This document shows, piece after piece, positions 14,515 to 15,461 of a stretch of 15,461 nt of DNA. A program made the translations under genes and the position numbers. The stretch is from Pseudorhodobacter antarcticus. GTDB taxonomy: Bacteria > Pseudomonadota > Alphaproteobacteria > Rhodobacterales > Rhodobacteraceae. The stretch's first letter is position 1. Each line of letters opens with the position of its first letter. Location: assembly GCA_945860375.1 (NCBI GenBank), contig CAMAQR010000075.1:1-15461 (forward strand), in the 5' to 3' direction. Below the pieces are notes generated by a model. It was not told the origin of the DNA and did no database searches. It saw nothing but the letters and a program-made list of their open reading frames with translations.

Positions 14515-15194
14515 GCGATGCTGCCGATTGGCTGACCCTTTCGCAGAATGAAACTGAAAGTCTATGCATGAAGGCCGCGCGGGGCGTGGGCTTTTCTTGG
14601 GGATTGGCTGAAGAAGCCGGTTTTGCAGCGGGCTGGCTTGCCGCGCGCAACTTTGACGCGATAACACCTCTTGTTGCACTGTTAACCCCCAAAATGGTGA
14701 ACGCAATAACACGGGGTGCTCCAAAACCAATGCCGGCACATTGGCGGACTTTGGATGGAAATCCTTTATGCCCGATACAATTGGGTGCTGCCTTGATCGA
14801 CCATGCAGAACTTTCAGACGGACCTTTCAGACAAGATACGCAAATTGATCCAGTCGAAAGACCAATCTTGCTGCTACCATTTTTCGCAAGAGCCGCGCAA
14901 ATTCTCCAGAGGTCGGTAACAGTGGTCTGGGCAGAAGGTGGCGTGCAAATCATGCCCGATGGTGTATTTAAAAATTTTGATGCGATGGCTTGGGCCAGCA
15001 CGCAGCCAGTCGCCTTGCGCATCTTGACATCTGAGTTCTCAGATAGCCACGCTGGTTCGGCAGGATCTACCATCCTTGCGCGAATTCCTGTCGCAACTTT
15101 GCGCGCAATTGACGCCCTTGCTTTGAGAACAACGGTTCCAGGCTCAAACTCCTCGCGCAGTGGTGCTGGCAGCGGCGTCAAGAATGATGACTAG
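14511..15194 (+). CDS. DUF3726-type protein
   Basis: It encodes 227 residues from the ATG that overlaps the previous stop; a TTG six bases earlier is a weaker start. The N-terminal block LTLSQNETESLCMKAARGVG (9-27) with FSWGLAEEAGFAAGWLAAR (28-46) is what I recognise as the DUF3726 signature. It is followed by alternating helical and strand-like stretches and a C-terminal part ending in a low-complexity S/G-rich tail (about 212-224). No catalytic motif, signal peptide or membrane segment stands out. The function of the family is unknown. Tight coupling to the 559-residue protein suggests that the two work together, perhaps as subunits. It is the last gene of the second operon that I can define. 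Confidence 0.75.
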   Translation: MSDAADWLTLSQNETESLCMKAARGVGFSWGLAEEAGFAAGWLAARNFDAITPLVALLTPKMVNAITRGAPKPMPAHWRTLDGNPLCPIQLGAALIDHAELSDGPFRQDTQIDPVERPILLLPFFARAAQILQRSVTVVWAEGGVQIMPDGVFKNFDAMAWASTQPVALRILTSEFSDSHAGSAGSTILARIPVATLRAIDALALRTTVPGSNSSRSGAGSGVKNDD

Positions 15195-15461
15195 AGCCAA
15201 AGAGAGCAATCGGTGACCATGGACGGCCTACGTAGATCAGCCGACGACGACATGAGCAATTCCAGCACATGCTATGACAAACAACAGCTTCAGGATCTGA
15301 AGATACTGCTTATATGGCCTTTTTGGCCTGCGCTTGCGCGGCCAAGCGGGCAGCGATGGGGTGATGCCGCAGGTTTGGCCCGTGGGCAGCTATTTCCTGC
15401 TGATGGACAGCGCTGTGCCGCAGATTGAACTGGGGTCTGCCGCGCGGGGCTTGGTGCGCAG
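15195..15461 (+). other. Operon end and unassigned coding-like frame reaching the window edge
   Basis: After the DUF3726 stop there is no terminator with a T run. From 15301, just after an in-frame TGA, one plus-strand frame stays open to the edge. It has strongly GC-biased third positions and natural-looking protein sequence (LYGLFGLRLRG, then MPQVWPVGSYFLLMDSA from the ATG at 15364). I cannot identify it. The first in-frame ATG at 15364 has no obvious ribosome site, so this may be a gene whose start was lost or frameshifted near 15300. Confidence 0.3.

Noticed and set aside
15213..15428. A 71-codon plus-strand frame after the DUF3726 gene
   Set aside because: Its second half reads as a shifted version of the better coding-like frame at 15301-15461, and its third-position bias is weaker. 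A GAGAG before the GTG is the only support.
1..15461. tRNA, rRNA, CRISPR array or replication origin
   Set aside because: I saw no T-arm-like GTTCGA pattern in a cloverleaf context, no rRNA sequence, no regularly spaced repeats and no iterons. This was judged by eye only.

Overview
The window looks like a piece of an alphaproteobacterial chromosome, most probably from the Rhodobacterales. The reasons are GC-rich third codon positions in the real genes, an MltG C-terminus of the type seen there, and a DUF3726-type protein, a family I associate with that order. This is judged by recognition of protein families; no search was run. The first 276 bases are the end of the core gene mltG. Everything after it reads as accessory metabolic DNA.

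Bases 277-1578 hold no intact gene. There is one well-formed orphan sigma-70-like promoter (341-369) and short broken coding scraps, so this looks like decayed DNA. A LysR-type regulator (1579-2415, minus strand, TTG start) is then divergent from a tight seven-gene plus-strand operon (2521-9101): flavin reductase, aldehyde dehydrogenase, luciferase-like FMN-dependent monooxygenase, AA_synth (DUF1185) protein, alpha/beta hydrolase, Xsc-like ThDP enzyme and carboxymuconolactone decarboxylase-family protein. Spacing is 4-30 bp or an ATGA overlap throughout. The 105-bp divergent region carries a perfect 6-bp-arm inverted repeat with a LysR T-N11-A box and a second, imperfect one. The gene set reads as a LysR-controlled pathway: a two-component monooxygenase attacks a substrate, and hydrolysis, aldehyde oxidation and ThDP-dependent C-C chemistry follow. 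I do not recognise it as a characterised pathway and the substrate is unknown.

Bases 9102-9451 have no gene I can support. Bases 9452-10363 encode an IS1380-family transposase that loses its C-terminal catalytic part after about residue 259 and is fused in frame to about 44 foreign residues, possibly the decayed end of an iron-type alcohol dehydrogenase.

A second plus-strand operon follows (10386-15194): an aldehyde dehydrogenase of the semialdehyde (KGSADH/SSADH-like) type, an atypical M19 'membrane dipeptidase' lacking several canonical metal ligands, a 559-residue protein I cannot assign, and a DUF3726 protein. Two of its three junctions are ATGA overlaps. It probably lost upstream genes at the insertion scar. 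The last 267 bases contain a coding-like frame (15301 to the edge) that I cannot identify.
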